Of a DNA stretch of 64,000 bases, positions 44,569 through 54,120 are shown piece after piece. The stretch's first letter is position 1, and every line of letters begins with the position of its first letter. The stretch is from Paenibacillus tianjinensis (GTDB lineage: Bacteria > Bacillota > Bacilli > Paenibacillales > Paenibacillaceae), in NCBI RefSeq assembly GCF_017086365.1, contig NZ_CP070969.1:5482001-5546000 (forward strand), read 5' to 3'. The notes beneath the pieces were generated by a model. That model worked only from the letters and a program-made list of their open reading frames with translations, was not told the origin of the DNA and did no database searches. A program made the translations under genes and the position numbers.

Positions 44569-46386
44569 TTAGCCTTCGTTTGCTAGAGGAATTACCAGCG
44601 TGACCGTAACCCCCTGGCCCTCCCTGCTTTGCAGCAGCAGCTGTGTCTCGCCGCTCAACTGCAGCCGCAGCCGGGCCAGCACATTGTACAGGCCGATCTC
44701 TTCATATTCGGCCTTGCCGCTAGCCTCAAGACTGGCAGTGATTTCCTCCAGCCGCCCGCGGGGCATGCCCTTGCCGTTATCCTTGACGGCAAGAATCAGC
44801 CTGTCCTGCTCATCAAGCGTGCAGGAAATCGTAATTAACGCGCCGCGGACTCCATCCTCGAACCCGTGCTTAAAAATATTCTCGACAATCGGCTGCAGGA
44901 TCATCTTTGGCACGACTATGTCGAGGGCAGCCTCATCGGTATCGATATCCAGCTGGAGATTGTCTTCCCCGAAACGCTCGGTTTGCAGGATAACATAATT
45001 CTGCACATGCTCCAGCTCATCGCGCAGCGGTACCTCCGTCCGTTCGGTATTCATCGAATAACGCATCATGCTGCCGAGGGAATAGATGAGATCGTACACC
45101 TTTGGCGCATTATAACGCAAGGACAGACTGGCAATCGACTGCAAGGCATTGTATAGGAAATGCGGATTGACTTGGGCCTGCAGCGCCTTCAGCTGATTGG
45201 TTTTATTAGCGAGCTCAAGCTTATATTCGTTGACGATCAGATCGTTGATCGTACGGGTCATGCCGGTGATTTTGCGGGTCAACAGGCCAAATTCATCCTC
45301 ACGGTCGGCATCCATGTGGGCATCCAGCTGGCCGATCTGCACCTTCTGGGTGAAGGAGATCAGCTTCTTGATCGGCCTTGTGAAGCCGATGGAGATCACC
45401 ACCGCGACGATTCCGCCCAGAATCAGGAACAGCACCCCGATACCGGTATTGAACCGGGTAATGACCCTTGCATCGGCGTACAAATCCTCGTAAGGCACCA
45501 GCTTAATAATATTACCCTTGAACAAGGGCGCATCAATGTGCCGGTACAATACAATTCCCTTGAAACCGTCCTTGTCCCAGGTGAAATGTCCGTTCTCGCG
45601 GCTGCCGGGGAGCCGGCTCCAGCCAGCCGTTACCTGCTTCCCGATCCAGTCAGGATCAGACGCAAACAGCGCCTGTCCCTGTTCGTTCAACACATACAAT
45701 CGTTCTGTATCCGAATTGTACATCGATTTGGCAATCCCCTCCAATTCGGAGAGCCGGTAATCAATCGACAGATCAGCCAGCACATCGGCGCTGGGCGCAC
45801 GGTAGAGCGGAAAATGGGCCGTGAAGACGGGTACCGTCCCTGATTTCAAATTCGGGAACCGGGACTTCATTCCGTATTGGTGATCCATATGGGTCACTTC
45901 TATAAAAGGCCGGTAGGTTCCTCCCGGAACCTCCGGCGGGACATATTTGTCCGATTCCCGGCGGAACTGCCCGCCGAGCAGCAGATTAGACTGCTTGGCG
46001 GCTCTGATATACAGATGAATCTGGAACGTATTCTGATCAGAGAGGAACAGATTGTACATCTGGGTAGAGATAATCGCCCGGTTATCCGGTGCAGCCGTGC
46101 CTGCGGGCAGATCAGCCGGATCTTTTGCCGTAAGCAGACTCGTATAAAAGGAGCTGGGCACATTAATTCCGCTGTACAGCGACAATGCCCGCTGGTTCAT
46201 CCCGCTGAAATAGCTGCTGAGATTACCTTCCCCGAGTGTCAGCAGCTTCGTATTCTGCCTTACGGACTGCTCGGTCACCGACTGCTTGGTGTAGAGATAT
46301 GAGAACGTGACGGAGATCCCCGACGGGATCACCGAAGCCAGCAGCACAAGCGCCATCAGCCGGGTGCGGATGCTGTTTCTGAACAT
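44569..46386 (-). CDS. Sensor histidine kinase (YesM family)
   Basis: 605 residues. One membrane helix at about 10-30, an extracytoplasmic sensor of about 280 residues, a second helix at about 312-335 (GVLFLILGGIVAVVISIGF), a HAMP segment, a His_kinase domain with the phosphoacceptor His in QAQVNPHFLYNALQSIASLS and a HATPase domain (LQPIVENIFKHGF, VKDNGKGMPRG). This is the kinase partner of the adjacent AraC-type regulator. Because it is divergent from a sugar ABC transporter, a role in sensing the same sugar, perhaps through the binding protein, is likely. Confidence 0.93.
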   Translation of the reverse strand: MFRNSIRTRLMALVLLASVIPSGISVTFSYLYTKQSVTEQSVRQNTKLLTLGEGNLSSYFSGMNQRALSLYSGINVPSSFYTSLLTAKDPADLPAGTAAPDNRAIISTQMYNLFLSDQNTFQIHLYIRAAKQSNLLLGGQFRRESDKYVPPEVPGGTYRPFIEVTHMDHQYGMKSRFPNLKSGTVPVFTAHFPLYRAPSADVLADLSIDYRLSELEGIAKSMYNSDTERLYVLNEQGQALFASDPDWIGKQVTAGWSRLPGSRENGHFTWDKDGFKGIVLYRHIDAPLFKGNIIKLVPYEDLYADARVITRFNTGIGVLFLILGGIVAVVISIGFTRPIKKLISFTQKVQIGQLDAHMDADREDEFGLLTRKITGMTRTINDLIVNEYKLELANKTNQLKALQAQVNPHFLYNALQSIASLSLRYNAPKVYDLIYSLGSMMRYSMNTERTEVPLRDELEHVQNYVILQTERFGEDNLQLDIDTDEAALDIVVPKMILQPIVENIFKHGFEDGVRGALITISCTLDEQDRLILAVKDNGKGMPRGRLEEITASLEASGKAEYEEIGLYNVLARLRLQLSGETQLLLQSREGQGVTVTLVIPLANEG

Positions 46387-46401
46387 AACGGCCCCTCCTA
46401 A

Positions 46402-46547
46402 AAGTTTTGCGGATCATCCGCTTCATGGAATAATCATTGCAGCAAAACTTGCTTCGTAAGCATACGCTTAAGTTTTGCGGTACATCCGCTTCATTGAATA
46501 ATCTTTGCAGCAAAACTCGCTTCGTAAGCATACGCTTAAGTTTTGCG
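46402..46547. repeat. 68-bp tandem repeat with internal hairpin
   Basis: Two 68-base units begin AAGTTTTGCGG at 46402 and 46470, and a third partial copy begins AAGTTTTGCG at 46538. Each unit contains the inverted pair GCAAAACT(T/C) and AAGTTTTGC and an inner GCTT/AAGC stem. The block lies in the 369-base gap between the kinase gene and the divergent ABC transporter genes. Confidence 0.9.
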
Positions 46548-46755
46548 AACGCAGCCCCACTAGTTGACACAATCTCGCAACGACAGCATACACCGAGTTT
46601 CGTGCGGGGCGCTACTGTGAATTTTTGACGCTGCAAAATTTGTCTGCTGCAATATAATCCACTTTTATGATCATCAAATTGAGTGTTGGAGAAACGCGGG
46701 GCTTTCTATAATGAAGCCATGAACCTGTAGAATAACTAGACAAAGGAGATTCCAT

Positions 46756-47646
46756 ATGAGAAAAGCTCTGCAGCTTAAACGGGGCTGGGACCAGCAAATT
46801 GTGTTCCTCGGACCCTGCCTGCTTTTTTTCCTGACCATTGTGGTCACGCCATTTTTTCTCGGCTTCTACTATTCCTCCACAGACTGGAACGGGCTGGATC
46901 TGGACAAAGCGGTCTGGACCGGCGCGGCCAACTGGAAACGGATTTTTCTGAATGATGATAAGTTCTGGGAATCCCTGCTCTTCACCCTGCGCTTCACAGT
47001 GGTGTCCGTAGTTGCCGCCAATGCGCTGGCGCTGCTGCTGGCCTTCCTGCTGATGACGACACTGAAGACCAAAAAGGTGCTGCGTACGATTTTCTTCATG
47101 CCTAACGTGATCGGCGGCATTCTGCTCGGGTATATCTGGCAGTTTATTTTCACTAAAGGTTTCGCCACCATCGGGGAGCTTACCGGTATTTCGTTCTTCC
47201 AGCTGCCATGGCTGGGTACACCGGGAACCGGATTCTGGGGACTCGTTATCGTGTTCGTCTGGCAGACAGCCGGCTACATGATGGTTATCTATATCGCTGC
47301 ACTGGCCGGCATTCCGAAGGATCTGATCGAAGCGGCCAGAATCGACGGCGCCCGCGCCCCGCAGCTGTTCCGAAGCGTCTATGTCCCATTGATCATGCCG
47401 GCTATCACCATCTGCCTGTTCCTGACCACCTCTAATGCATTCAAAATGTTCGACCTCAACCTGTCGCTGACTAAAGGCGGACCGGGAACCTCCACCCAGT
47501 CGCTGGCTTATAACATCTACGCGGAAGCGCTGATCAACAACCGTTACGGGCTTGGCACCGCCAAGGCACTGCTGTTCTTCGTCGCTGTCTCGCTGATTAC
47601 GGTCACCCAGGTATGGATTACTAAACGGAAAGAGGTGTCAGCTTAA
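46756..47646 (+). CDS. Sugar ABC transporter permease (MalF/UgpA type)
   Basis: 296 residues with six membrane helices. The EAA loop reads LIEAARIDGARAPQLFRSVYVPLIMPAITICLFLTT, the carbohydrate uptake transporter-1 form. AAAGGAG lies 7 bases before the ATG. It overlaps the next permease by 1 base (TAATG), so the two are coupled. With the second permease and the binding protein it makes an importer; the ATPase is not in the cluster, so a shared MsmX-type ATPase is probable. Confidence 0.94.
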   Translation: MRKALQLKRGWDQQIVFLGPCLLFFLTIVVTPFFLGFYYSSTDWNGLDLDKAVWTGAANWKRIFLNDDKFWESLLFTLRFTVVSVVAANALALLLAFLLMTTLKTKKVLRTIFFMPNVIGGILLGYIWQFIFTKGFATIGELTGISFFQLPWLGTPGTGFWGLVIVFVWQTAGYMMVIYIAALAGIPKDLIEAARIDGARAPQLFRSVYVPLIMPAITICLFLTTSNAFKMFDLNLSLTKGGPGTSTQSLAYNIYAEALINNRYGLGTAKALLFFVAVSLITVTQVWITKRKEVSA

Positions 47647-48482
47647 TGGATACCAGCAGATACCGCCCGAAAAATTTCATTCTGGAGATCCTCGCCATCC
47701 TTCTGGCGCTCGTGTTCCTGTCACCGTTCTATCTGGTGCTGAGCAACTCTGTGAAAAGCCTCAAGGAAATTCTGCTCGATGCTGCTTCCCTCCCGGCAAT
47801 CTTCCATTGGGATAATTACTCCAAGGTCTGGGATGCGATCAATTTTCCGCAGGCGTTCTGGAATTCTTTATCGATTACGATCCTGAGCGTTATCTTTATC
47901 GTAATGTTCAGCTCCATGGCTGCGTACCAGATTGTCAGAAGACCGTCGCGCTTCAACAGCTTTGTGTTCCTGCTGCTGGTGTCGGCGATGATCATCCCTT
48001 TCCAGTCCCTGATGCTGCAATTGGTGCGTGTTACCAGTATCCTGGAGCTGCGCGGTGAACTGTATGGCATTGTGGCCTGCTATCTCGGCTTCGGGATGCC
48101 GCTGTCAGTCTTCCTGTTCCATGGCTTCATTAAGAGTGTGCCTTATGAGCTGGAGGAAGCGGCCCGGGTGGACGGCTCGAATCCGTACGGCGTGTTCTTC
48201 CGGATCGTTTTCCCGCTCCTGCTGCCGATCATTGTTACAGTCATCATTCTGAACACCCTGTGGATCTGGAACGACTATCTGCTGCCGGTGCTGGTTATCG
48301 GGGGCAATAAGGATTTGACTACTCTGCCGGTGGCCGTTACAAAGTTCTTCGGTCAGTACACCAAGAAATGGGACCTCGCGCTGGCCGGACTGGTGATGGC
48401 AATCTTGCCCATTCTGCTATTCTTCCTGTCGCTGCAGCGTTATATTGTGGAAGGTGTAACTGCCGGCTCCGTTAAGGGATAA
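47646..48482 (+). CDS. Sugar ABC transporter permease (MalG/UgpE type)
   Basis: 278 residues with six membrane helices. The EAA loop is YELEEAARVDGSNPYGVFFRIVFPLLLPIIVTVIILNTLWIWNDYLLP. Its first base overlaps the upstream permease stop. It pairs with that permease to form the membrane channel of the sugar importer. Confidence 0.94.
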   Translation: MDTSRYRPKNFILEILAILLALVFLSPFYLVLSNSVKSLKEILLDAASLPAIFHWDNYSKVWDAINFPQAFWNSLSITILSVIFIVMFSSMAAYQIVRRPSRFNSFVFLLLVSAMIIPFQSLMLQLVRVTSILELRGELYGIVACYLGFGMPLSVFLFHGFIKSVPYELEEAARVDGSNPYGVFFRIVFPLLLPIIVTVIILNTLWIWNDYLLPVLVIGGNKDLTTLPVAVTKFFGQYTKKWDLALAGLVMAILPILLFFLSLQRYIVEGVTAGSVKG

Positions 48483-48590
48483 CATGTTCTGCAACAATAT
48501 CCACTTTTTCGAGCAAAATATTAAGTGTAAGTCGATTCTCAGATGCTATACGATTTAGTTGTAGGAACCAGAGACCAGGGAGGTTATTCT

Positions 48591-49898
48591 ATGAAAAGAA
48601 AATCCGCATTCCTTATCGCAACCGCTTGCACCATGCTGATCGCAGGCTGCGGCAACGGTGGCAATAATAATTCCGGGAGCAATGAAGCTGCCACGAACGC
48701 ACCAAAAGAGTCAGCGGCGGCTGAAGCAACAGCAGCTCCTGCCAAAGATGTGACGATTAAAATGTTCCAGTTCAAGGTCGAAATTGCTGAACAGCTGAAT
48801 GCGCTGGCCGAAGAATATGAGAAGGAAACCGGCGTTAAGGTAGAAGTGGAAACGCATGGCGGCGGTGAAGACTACGGTGCTTTGCTGAAGGCAGAAATTG
48901 CTTCCGGCTCTGAACCGGAAATTTTCAACAACGGCGGCTATACAGCCCTGGTCCCTTATATGGACCGTGCTACGGATTTGTCCGACCAGCCTTGGGCGGC
49001 TAATCTGATTCCAACCTCCAAAACTCCGGCCACCGTCGACGGTAAGCTGTACGGCATGCCGATGAACGTTGAAGGATACGGTCTTATTTATAACAAGGAC
49101 CTGTTTGCCAAAGCCGGGATTACCGAAGAGCCTAAAACCCTGTCCCAGCTGAAGGATGCTGCTGCCAAGCTCAAAGCCGCCGGCATCACTCCGTTCGAAG
49201 CTACCAATGAGTGGTGGTCGATGGGGATTCACCTGGTTAACGTAGGTCTGGCCCACCAGCCTGATCCGAAGAAATTCATCGAGGATGTCAAAGCAGGAAC
49301 GGCGACCATTAAAGGCAATCCCGTATTCGAGCAGTGGCTGGATCTGGTTGACGTGATCTTCGACAATGCCCAGGACAACAAAATGACAACCGACTATGCT
49401 ACACAGGTTGCAGAATTCGCCTCCGGCAAAGCGGCAATGATGATGCAGGGTAACTGGACGCAGGGCGATATCGATAAAATTGACCCGGCGATGAACCTGG
49501 GCCTCCTCCCGCTGCCAATCAGCGATGAAGAAGGTACGATTCTCGTCGGTGTGCCGAACAACTATATCGTAAACAGCAAATCCGCGCATCCGGAAGAAGC
49601 CAAAGCGTTCCTGAACTGGCTGGTAACCTCGGAAACCGGCAAGAAATATATCACTCAGGAATTCAAGTTTATCCCGGCTGAAACGGACATCACAGCAGAC
49701 GCTGCTGACATCGGCCAGGTTGCTGTAGCTGTACAAGAGAAATCCGACAAAGCCCTCGGCTGGAACTGGGATATGTTCCCTGACGGCGTGACCCAAGGCT
49801 TCGGCGCTGCCATGCAGGAATACCTGGGCGGACAGATTGACCGCGGTCAGCTGCTTGAGAAGCTGGACAAAGCCGTGCAGGATATTGTGAAGCAATAG
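48591..49898 (+). CDS. Sugar ABC transporter substrate-binding lipoprotein
   Basis: 435 residues. A signal peptide with lipobox LIAGC is followed by an Asn/Ala-rich linker and a family 1 extracellular solute-binding domain (VTIKMFQFKVEIAEQLNALAEEYEKETGVKVEVE, GYGLIYNKDLFAKAGI, ASGKAAMMMQGNWTQGDID). The start is the ATG at 48591, with GGGAGG 7 bases upstream. The longer frame from 48543 is unlikely. It follows the two permeases and is ended by a strong terminator. The ligand is unknown, probably an oligosaccharide. Confidence 0.94.
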   Translation: MKRKSAFLIATACTMLIAGCGNGGNNNSGSNEAATNAPKESAAAEATAAPAKDVTIKMFQFKVEIAEQLNALAEEYEKETGVKVEVETHGGGEDYGALLKAEIASGSEPEIFNNGGYTALVPYMDRATDLSDQPWAANLIPTSKTPATVDGKLYGMPMNVEGYGLIYNKDLFAKAGITEEPKTLSQLKDAAAKLKAAGITPFEATNEWWSMGIHLVNVGLAHQPDPKKFIEDVKAGTATIKGNPVFEQWLDLVDVIFDNAQDNKMTTDYATQVAEFASGKAAMMMQGNWTQGDIDKIDPAMNLGLLPLPISDEEGTILVGVPNNYIVNSKSAHPEEAKAFLNWLVTSETGKKYITQEFKFIPAETDITADAADIGQVAVAVQEKSDKALGWNWDMFPDGVTQGFGAAMQEYLGGQIDRGQLLEKLDKAVQDIVKQ

Positions 49899-49913
49899 TT
49901 CAGCTGAGTATAT

Positions 49914-49961
49914 AAAAAGAACCTTCAAACCCGGCGGGAAGCGGGATTGAAGGTTCTTTTG
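49914..49961 (+). terminator. Intrinsic terminator after the sugar-binding protein gene
   Basis: AGAACCTTCAA and TTGAAGGTTCT form an 11-base stem with an inner CCCG/CGGG stem, followed by TTTTG. Confidence 0.9.
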
Positions 49962-50005
49962 TTGTTGCGGCTGTCCTTGCTAAGTGGAAATCGTCTGCCC
50001 TATCC

Positions 50006-51301
50006 TTAGATGAACATTTCCACGATCAGGAACAGGTTCAGCGACACCACCAGCGCCGAGATAATCCAGCCGAGAATAGTGGTTATCTTGTGGTTAACCA
50101 GCCCGTTCATAATCTGGCGGTTGCTGGTGAAGATCACCAGCGGAATTAAGGCAAAGGCAATCCCGAAGGACAGGATAACCTGACTCATCACCAGAGCGCT
50201 TGTTGCATTGATGCCGAACCCGATAATCGCCAGCGGAGGAAGGATGGTTATGGCCCGCCGCAGGTACAGATTGATTCTTTTGTTAATGAAGCCCTGCATG
50301 ACCACATCTCCGGCCATCGTCCCTACAGATGAGCTAGACAGTCCGGCAATCAGGAGGCCGAGGCCAAACGAGATGGCGGTAACCGGCCCGGCCAGCTGGC
50401 GGAACTGTTCGAAGGCGACATCCAGATCTTCAACCACCAGCCCGTTTTTGAAAAACAAAGCAGCAGCTACAACCACCATTGCCATATTTACTGCACCGGC
50501 AATCACCATGGCAATCACAATATCGATCATTTCCCATTTGAAAATCTGTTTCTTCTCTTTGTCGTTGGCTCCGACCACACGGCTCTGCGTCAACGAAGAA
50601 TGAAGATAAATCGCATGCGGCATGACAGTTGCGCCGAGAATACCCGCTGCCAGCAGCACACTGTCTACACCCTGGAATCCCGGGGTGAAAATCCCGGCAA
50701 CCACAGCCCCGGCATCCGGCTTCGCCATAATGACCTGGAAAACAAAGGCCAGGACGACGACCATTACCATCGAGGCAATTCCGGCTTCAAGCGTCCGGTA
50801 GCCGCGCCGCTGCAGCTCCAGTATGGCGAACGAACCGGCTGCAGTAATCAAAGCGGCAGGCAGCATCGGAATGCCGAACAGCAGATACAGTCCGAGTGCG
50901 GCTCCGATAAACTCCGCTAAATCGGTAGCAATAATGACCAGCTCGCTTTGGATCCACAGGAAGATCGCTGCGCCCTTCGGGAACCGCTCCCGCGCCACCT
51001 CCGGCAGATTCTTGCCTGTAGCAATCCCCAGCTTGGCGGATAATGCTTGTATCAGTACAGCCATCAAGTTCGATGCGGCGATTACCCAGAGAAGCAGGTA
51101 GCCGTATTTCGAGCCCGCTGTAATGTTAGTGGCGAAATTCCCGGGATCCAGATAAGCCACCGAGGCAATAAAAGCCGGGCCTAAGAACGGAAGCAGCCGC
51201 TTTAGGCCTCTAACATCCCCATTTAATACAGCTTGCGCCGAGGTCTTATTTTTATGAGTTTTTATTATTGCAGGTGTCTCCACCGCTGTTTGCTCCATCA
51301 T
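50006..51301 (-). CDS. mntH: Nramp-family Mn2+ (Fe2+) transporter
   Basis: 431 residues with eleven membrane helices. Metal-binding motif LDPGNFATNI in helix 1 (the DPGN motif), the helix 6 MPHAIYLHSSL (MPH motif) and the transport signature are intact. It imports Mn2+ with protons. GGAGGG lies upstream of the ATG. A near-consensus promoter and an MntR-type palindrome lie upstream, so repression by manganese is expected. Confidence 0.95.
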   Translation of the reverse strand: MMEQTAVETPAIIKTHKNKTSAQAVLNGDVRGLKRLLPFLGPAFIASVAYLDPGNFATNITAGSKYGYLLLWVIAASNLMAVLIQALSAKLGIATGKNLPEVARERFPKGAAIFLWIQSELVIIATDLAEFIGAALGLYLLFGIPMLPAALITAAGSFAILELQRRGYRTLEAGIASMVMVVVLAFVFQVIMAKPDAGAVVAGIFTPGFQGVDSVLLAAGILGATVMPHAIYLHSSLTQSRVVGANDKEKKQIFKWEMIDIVIAMVIAGAVNMAMVVVAAALFFKNGLVVEDLDVAFEQFRQLAGPVTAISFGLGLLIAGLSSSSVGTMAGDVVMQGFINKRINLYLRRAITILPPLAIIGFGINATSALVMSQVILSFGIAFALIPLVIFTSNRQIMNGLVNHKITTILGWIISALVVSLNLFLIVEMFI

Positions 51302-51342
51302 GTTAAACCCTCCTCGACCCGAAAATGTTGTCTTCCTACATG

Positions 51343-51364
51343 AAAGTTTCCCGTATGCAACTTT
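51343..51364 (-). promoter_or_regulatory. MntR-type operator of mntH
   Basis: On the minus strand the 22-base element has perfect outer arms AAAGTT / AACTTT around GCATACGGGA, close to the Bacillus MntR box (TTTGCCTTAAGGAAAC). It lies just downstream of the predicted start point. Confidence 0.7.
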
Positions 51365-51376
51365 TACTTTGTATTC

Positions 51377-51405
51377 ATTATAATCTGCCCAATGAAAAAT
51401 GTAAA
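51377..51405 (-). promoter_or_regulatory. Promoter of mntH
   Basis: On the minus strand TTTACA (51405-51400), a 17-base spacer and a perfect TATAAT (51382-51377). Confidence 0.8.
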
Positions 51406-51584
51406 TGTAATTTTCAAGGATCTCTTTCTTTCATACCTATTATCATTTAACTCCATTCCGGCTGCGGCAATCACTATTGTGCTTTCTTAATTGTATGTCG
51501 AGCAGCTTCGCAGAGTGAGCCGTTTAGTCCGGATGTTTTGTGGAGGGAACCGCCTATAGGCAAAAGTCCGGTTTCGCACAAAAA

Positions 51585-51616
51585 GACGGGATCCAGGGTT
51601 ATCCCTGTCTCCCGCC
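51585..51616 (-). terminator. Intrinsic terminator after methyltransferase gene
   Basis: On the minus strand GGCGGGA-GAC-AGGG pairs with CCCT-GG-ATCCCGTC and runs into TTTTT. Confidence 0.8.
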
Positions 51617-51659
51617 TCTGCGGTTCCGTTTGTATTCATTCCGCTTCCGATGGAATACC

Positions 51660-53222
51660 TTATTCAGCCTCGCTGAGCGCAGCCAGCAGATCCAGTGCTT
51701 CCTCATGCTCCGGTTCCAGGACGAGGGCACGGCGCGTATAATCCAGCGCACCTGCATCATCCTGCAGCTCATAGCAGCAAATAGCCAGACAGTACAGCAC
51801 CGTTACAACCGGCTCCTCATCGCTCTCCTGCAGCGAACGCTCCAGGAACCAGCGGGCTTCCTTGTACTGGTCCATTTCGAACAGCAGCAGTCCGCTGTCC
51901 AGGGCCAGATCATATTTCTGCGGCATCGGATAATAGCCGTTCCACATCACCTGTATGCCCAGCTGAAGATCAATCAGCTCCTCATCATTGGCATCGGGCA
52001 GCAGGGCCGATATCCGCTCTGCACTCTGGATGAACAGCTCGGCATCGTATCCGCCCAGACGCCAGAAGCCCAGCAGTGCCTGCAGCCCAATCGAGTCGTA
52101 GTTCTGGTCAACCCACATCTTCAGGCTGAAGAAGTCATCCGGTCCGAAGCGCTCGACAAACCGCCGGTAAGCCAGCCGTGTCTGCACATGGGCGTGCGGG
52201 TCCTTCAGCATCAGGATACAGCCGACATTCAGGTTCTTATAATGATGCGGGGTGAACAGCGATAAGGCACCCTTTTGCTCAAAATAGTACTGCATCGCGT
52301 GATAATTGGCGGTCAGCGAAATACTTCCGTGATGCATCAGCTTCGGCGGATCGGCGAATTTCCAGTTCTCCAGCCGGTGATCGCCCTTATCGGCAGTCAG
52401 CAGCACAAAACCTGCCCCGGACAGCTTGTCCAGCCGCTCCATGCAAGCCAGCGCCGCAGCCGGAAACAGAATATGGGTATCCTCCAGATTCTGCTGATAG
52501 TGCGAAATTACCTCATGATACGGGTAGGCCTGCTCTTCATATCCGGCTGCACGGCTGTAATGGTATTCCGGCACGATTTCTTTGAGCACCTGGGAAGTGG
52601 TCAGGTCAGCGGCATTGTCCGGGTAGCGCAGGGACACCTCGCAATCAAAGATTTTACCTTCATCCACATACAGCAGCTCCTGCTGAATACTGTCGAAGAA
52701 GTAATTCGCGATGACCAGCAGCGGCTGCTTCAGATCGCCGGGCCGGATTACTCTGCCGCTCTCGATAAGCTTCAGCTCTCCATCAGCCACAGCATCAAAC
52801 TGTGCAAAATCAAGGATTCCCTGTTCCACAAAAGGAACCAGCCCGGGATGCTGCTGCCATCCGGTTATATTTTTGAGCGGAAGGTCGCTCATGACATATT
52901 TGAACGGAGGCAGAGCTATTCCCGCATATTCAATCAATTCGAATAGCTTCTGCAATACATGGAAGGCAAGGCGGCCTGCCCCCGCTCCCATCTCCAGGAT
53001 GATAACTGGCTCTTCCGGCTCCCCCTTAACGGTCCGGTCCTGCAGGAATCCGAGGATCATCTCCGCATAAGCCGTTCCGATCATCGGGTTGCTGGTAATA
53101 TATTGCGGCACCTGATCATTGGTCCAGGCCTGCATTCCGAGCTGCTCATAATAACTGCGCTGCAGCTCCCAGAACGGCGCCTCACTGAAGCGGTAGCGTT
53201 GTTGTTGTTCGTCTGTTGTCAT
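51660..53222 (-). CDS. SAM-dependent methyltransferase-like protein with C-terminal TPR
   Basis: 520 residues, cytosolic. Residues about 40-330 have a Rossmann-type methyltransferase pattern with motif I VIILEMGAGAGRLAFHVL, and VMSDLP as the acidic loop. Residues about 400-520 are TPR-like helices (LLFEMDQYKEARWFLERSLQ, YELQDDAGALDYTRRALVLEPEHEEALDLL). The target is unknown. The start is set at the ATG of MTTDEQQQ, with only a weak site (GAGAGCAGG) upstream; the frame could extend 30 codons but would then overlap the upstream gene's 3' end. Confidence 0.72.
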   Translation of the reverse strand: MTTDEQQQRYRFSEAPFWELQRSYYEQLGMQAWTNDQVPQYITSNPMIGTAYAEMILGFLQDRTVKGEPEEPVIILEMGAGAGRLAFHVLQKLFELIEYAGIALPPFKYVMSDLPLKNITGWQQHPGLVPFVEQGILDFAQFDAVADGELKLIESGRVIRPGDLKQPLLVIANYFFDSIQQELLYVDEGKIFDCEVSLRYPDNAADLTTSQVLKEIVPEYHYSRAAGYEEQAYPYHEVISHYQQNLEDTHILFPAAALACMERLDKLSGAGFVLLTADKGDHRLENWKFADPPKLMHHGSISLTANYHAMQYYFEQKGALSLFTPHHYKNLNVGCILMLKDPHAHVQTRLAYRRFVERFGPDDFFSLKMWVDQNYDSIGLQALLGFWRLGGYDAELFIQSAERISALLPDANDEELIDLQLGIQVMWNGYYPMPQKYDLALDSGLLLFEMDQYKEARWFLERSLQESDEEPVVTVLYCLAICCYELQDDAGALDYTRRALVLEPEHEEALDLLAALSEAE

Positions 53223-53262
53223 CTGTGTTTGAACCTGCTCTCTAATAATCTTGGAAGCCTGT

Positions 53263-54099
53263 TTACTTCGTATGCGAACGGAAAATAACATATTCCGCCT
53301 CTGTAGGCACATTAAAGGTAAAGGAGGAGGCCCCGGCGGTTACCGTCTTGGCTTCTGGCCCTATTCCCTTCAATGTCTTGCTGCTGCCTTTGAAATCCAC
53401 TGCAACCAATTCCAATACTACACTATTTTTGCCTAAATTAAACGGAGCGTTATTCAGTGTTTCCAGCTGCAGCTTATATCCGCCGCCTGTAACCGCAGTC
53501 TGGTTCAACCGAACCGGGAATAATGGATGCAAATTGTTTAACGTCTCTAATGTATAGACAAAAGGAACCTGCTGTTGTACAGGCGTATTCTGCGGCAAGA
53601 TTACCCCGCGTCTGCCATCGATGACCCCGGATACCTTATTGATCCGGTTCCCCATATTCTCCCAACGGATAGATTTTGAGGTCTCCAGCACTGAGCTCAT
53701 CGGAACGAACAGCGTCCCTTCCTTCACCTCCGGCTTTACACCAAGCGGCGCTTCAAGCCCGTTATCGAATACGGCGTTCATCACTCCCGCTTTCAGACCG
53801 CTGACCGATTGGCCCATAAAAGAAAAGGTATAGCTCTTCTCTGTAGAATTATAAGTCAATGTTGCACCAATAACATCGGAGAACGCCCGGATCGGCATCA
53901 TCAGCTTATTGTTCTTGATATAAGGAGCCAGCTTGCCCGGAAACAGTACATAACTGTCGTTAATAAACAGCGGAAGCAGCTGCTCTCCTCTGTTCCCTGC
54001 AGCGGAAGCCCTGGCGGGCGTGAATGCTGTACCTGCACCTATTGCAGCAACCAGTATGAAGATCAGCAAAGCCCGCATTCTGCGCACGAAATGGTTCAT
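53263..54099 (-). CDS. Secreted copper amine oxidase N-terminal-like (stalk) domain protein
   Basis: 278 residues. A signal peptide (LLIFILVAAIGAGTAFTPARASA) is followed by a stalk domain of the copper-amine-oxidase N-terminal type (about 45-155; FINDSYVLFPGKLAPYIKNNKLMMPIRAFSDVIGATLTYNSTEKSYTF, GTLFVPMSSVLETSKSIRWEN), a module common in Paenibacillus surface proteins. The C-terminal 120 residues are a beta-rich domain I cannot name. No oxidase domain is present. It is encoded just downstream of the WG-repeat gene on the same strand. Confidence 0.82.
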   Translation of the reverse strand: MNHFVRRMRALLIFILVAAIGAGTAFTPARASAAGNRGEQLLPLFINDSYVLFPGKLAPYIKNNKLMMPIRAFSDVIGATLTYNSTEKSYTFSFMGQSVSGLKAGVMNAVFDNGLEAPLGVKPEVKEGTLFVPMSSVLETSKSIRWENMGNRINKVSGVIDGRRGVILPQNTPVQQQVPFVYTLETLNNLHPLFPVRLNQTAVTGGGYKLQLETLNNAPFNLGKNSVVLELVAVDFKGSSKTLKGIGPEAKTVTAGASSFTFNVPTEAEYVIFRSHTK

Positions 54100-54120
54100 T
54101 AACGGATACCCTCTTCCTAT

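Noticed and set aside
46402..46547. Tandem repeat considered as a CRISPR array
   Set aside because: Units are 68 bases with no unique spacers, fewer than three copies, and no cas genes are near.
48711..49928. A long open frame (405 codons) on the minus strand opposite the sugar-binding protein gene
   Set aside because: It mirrors a well-supported gene, has no ribosome site and gives a protein with no recognisable domain. It is a codon-bias shadow.
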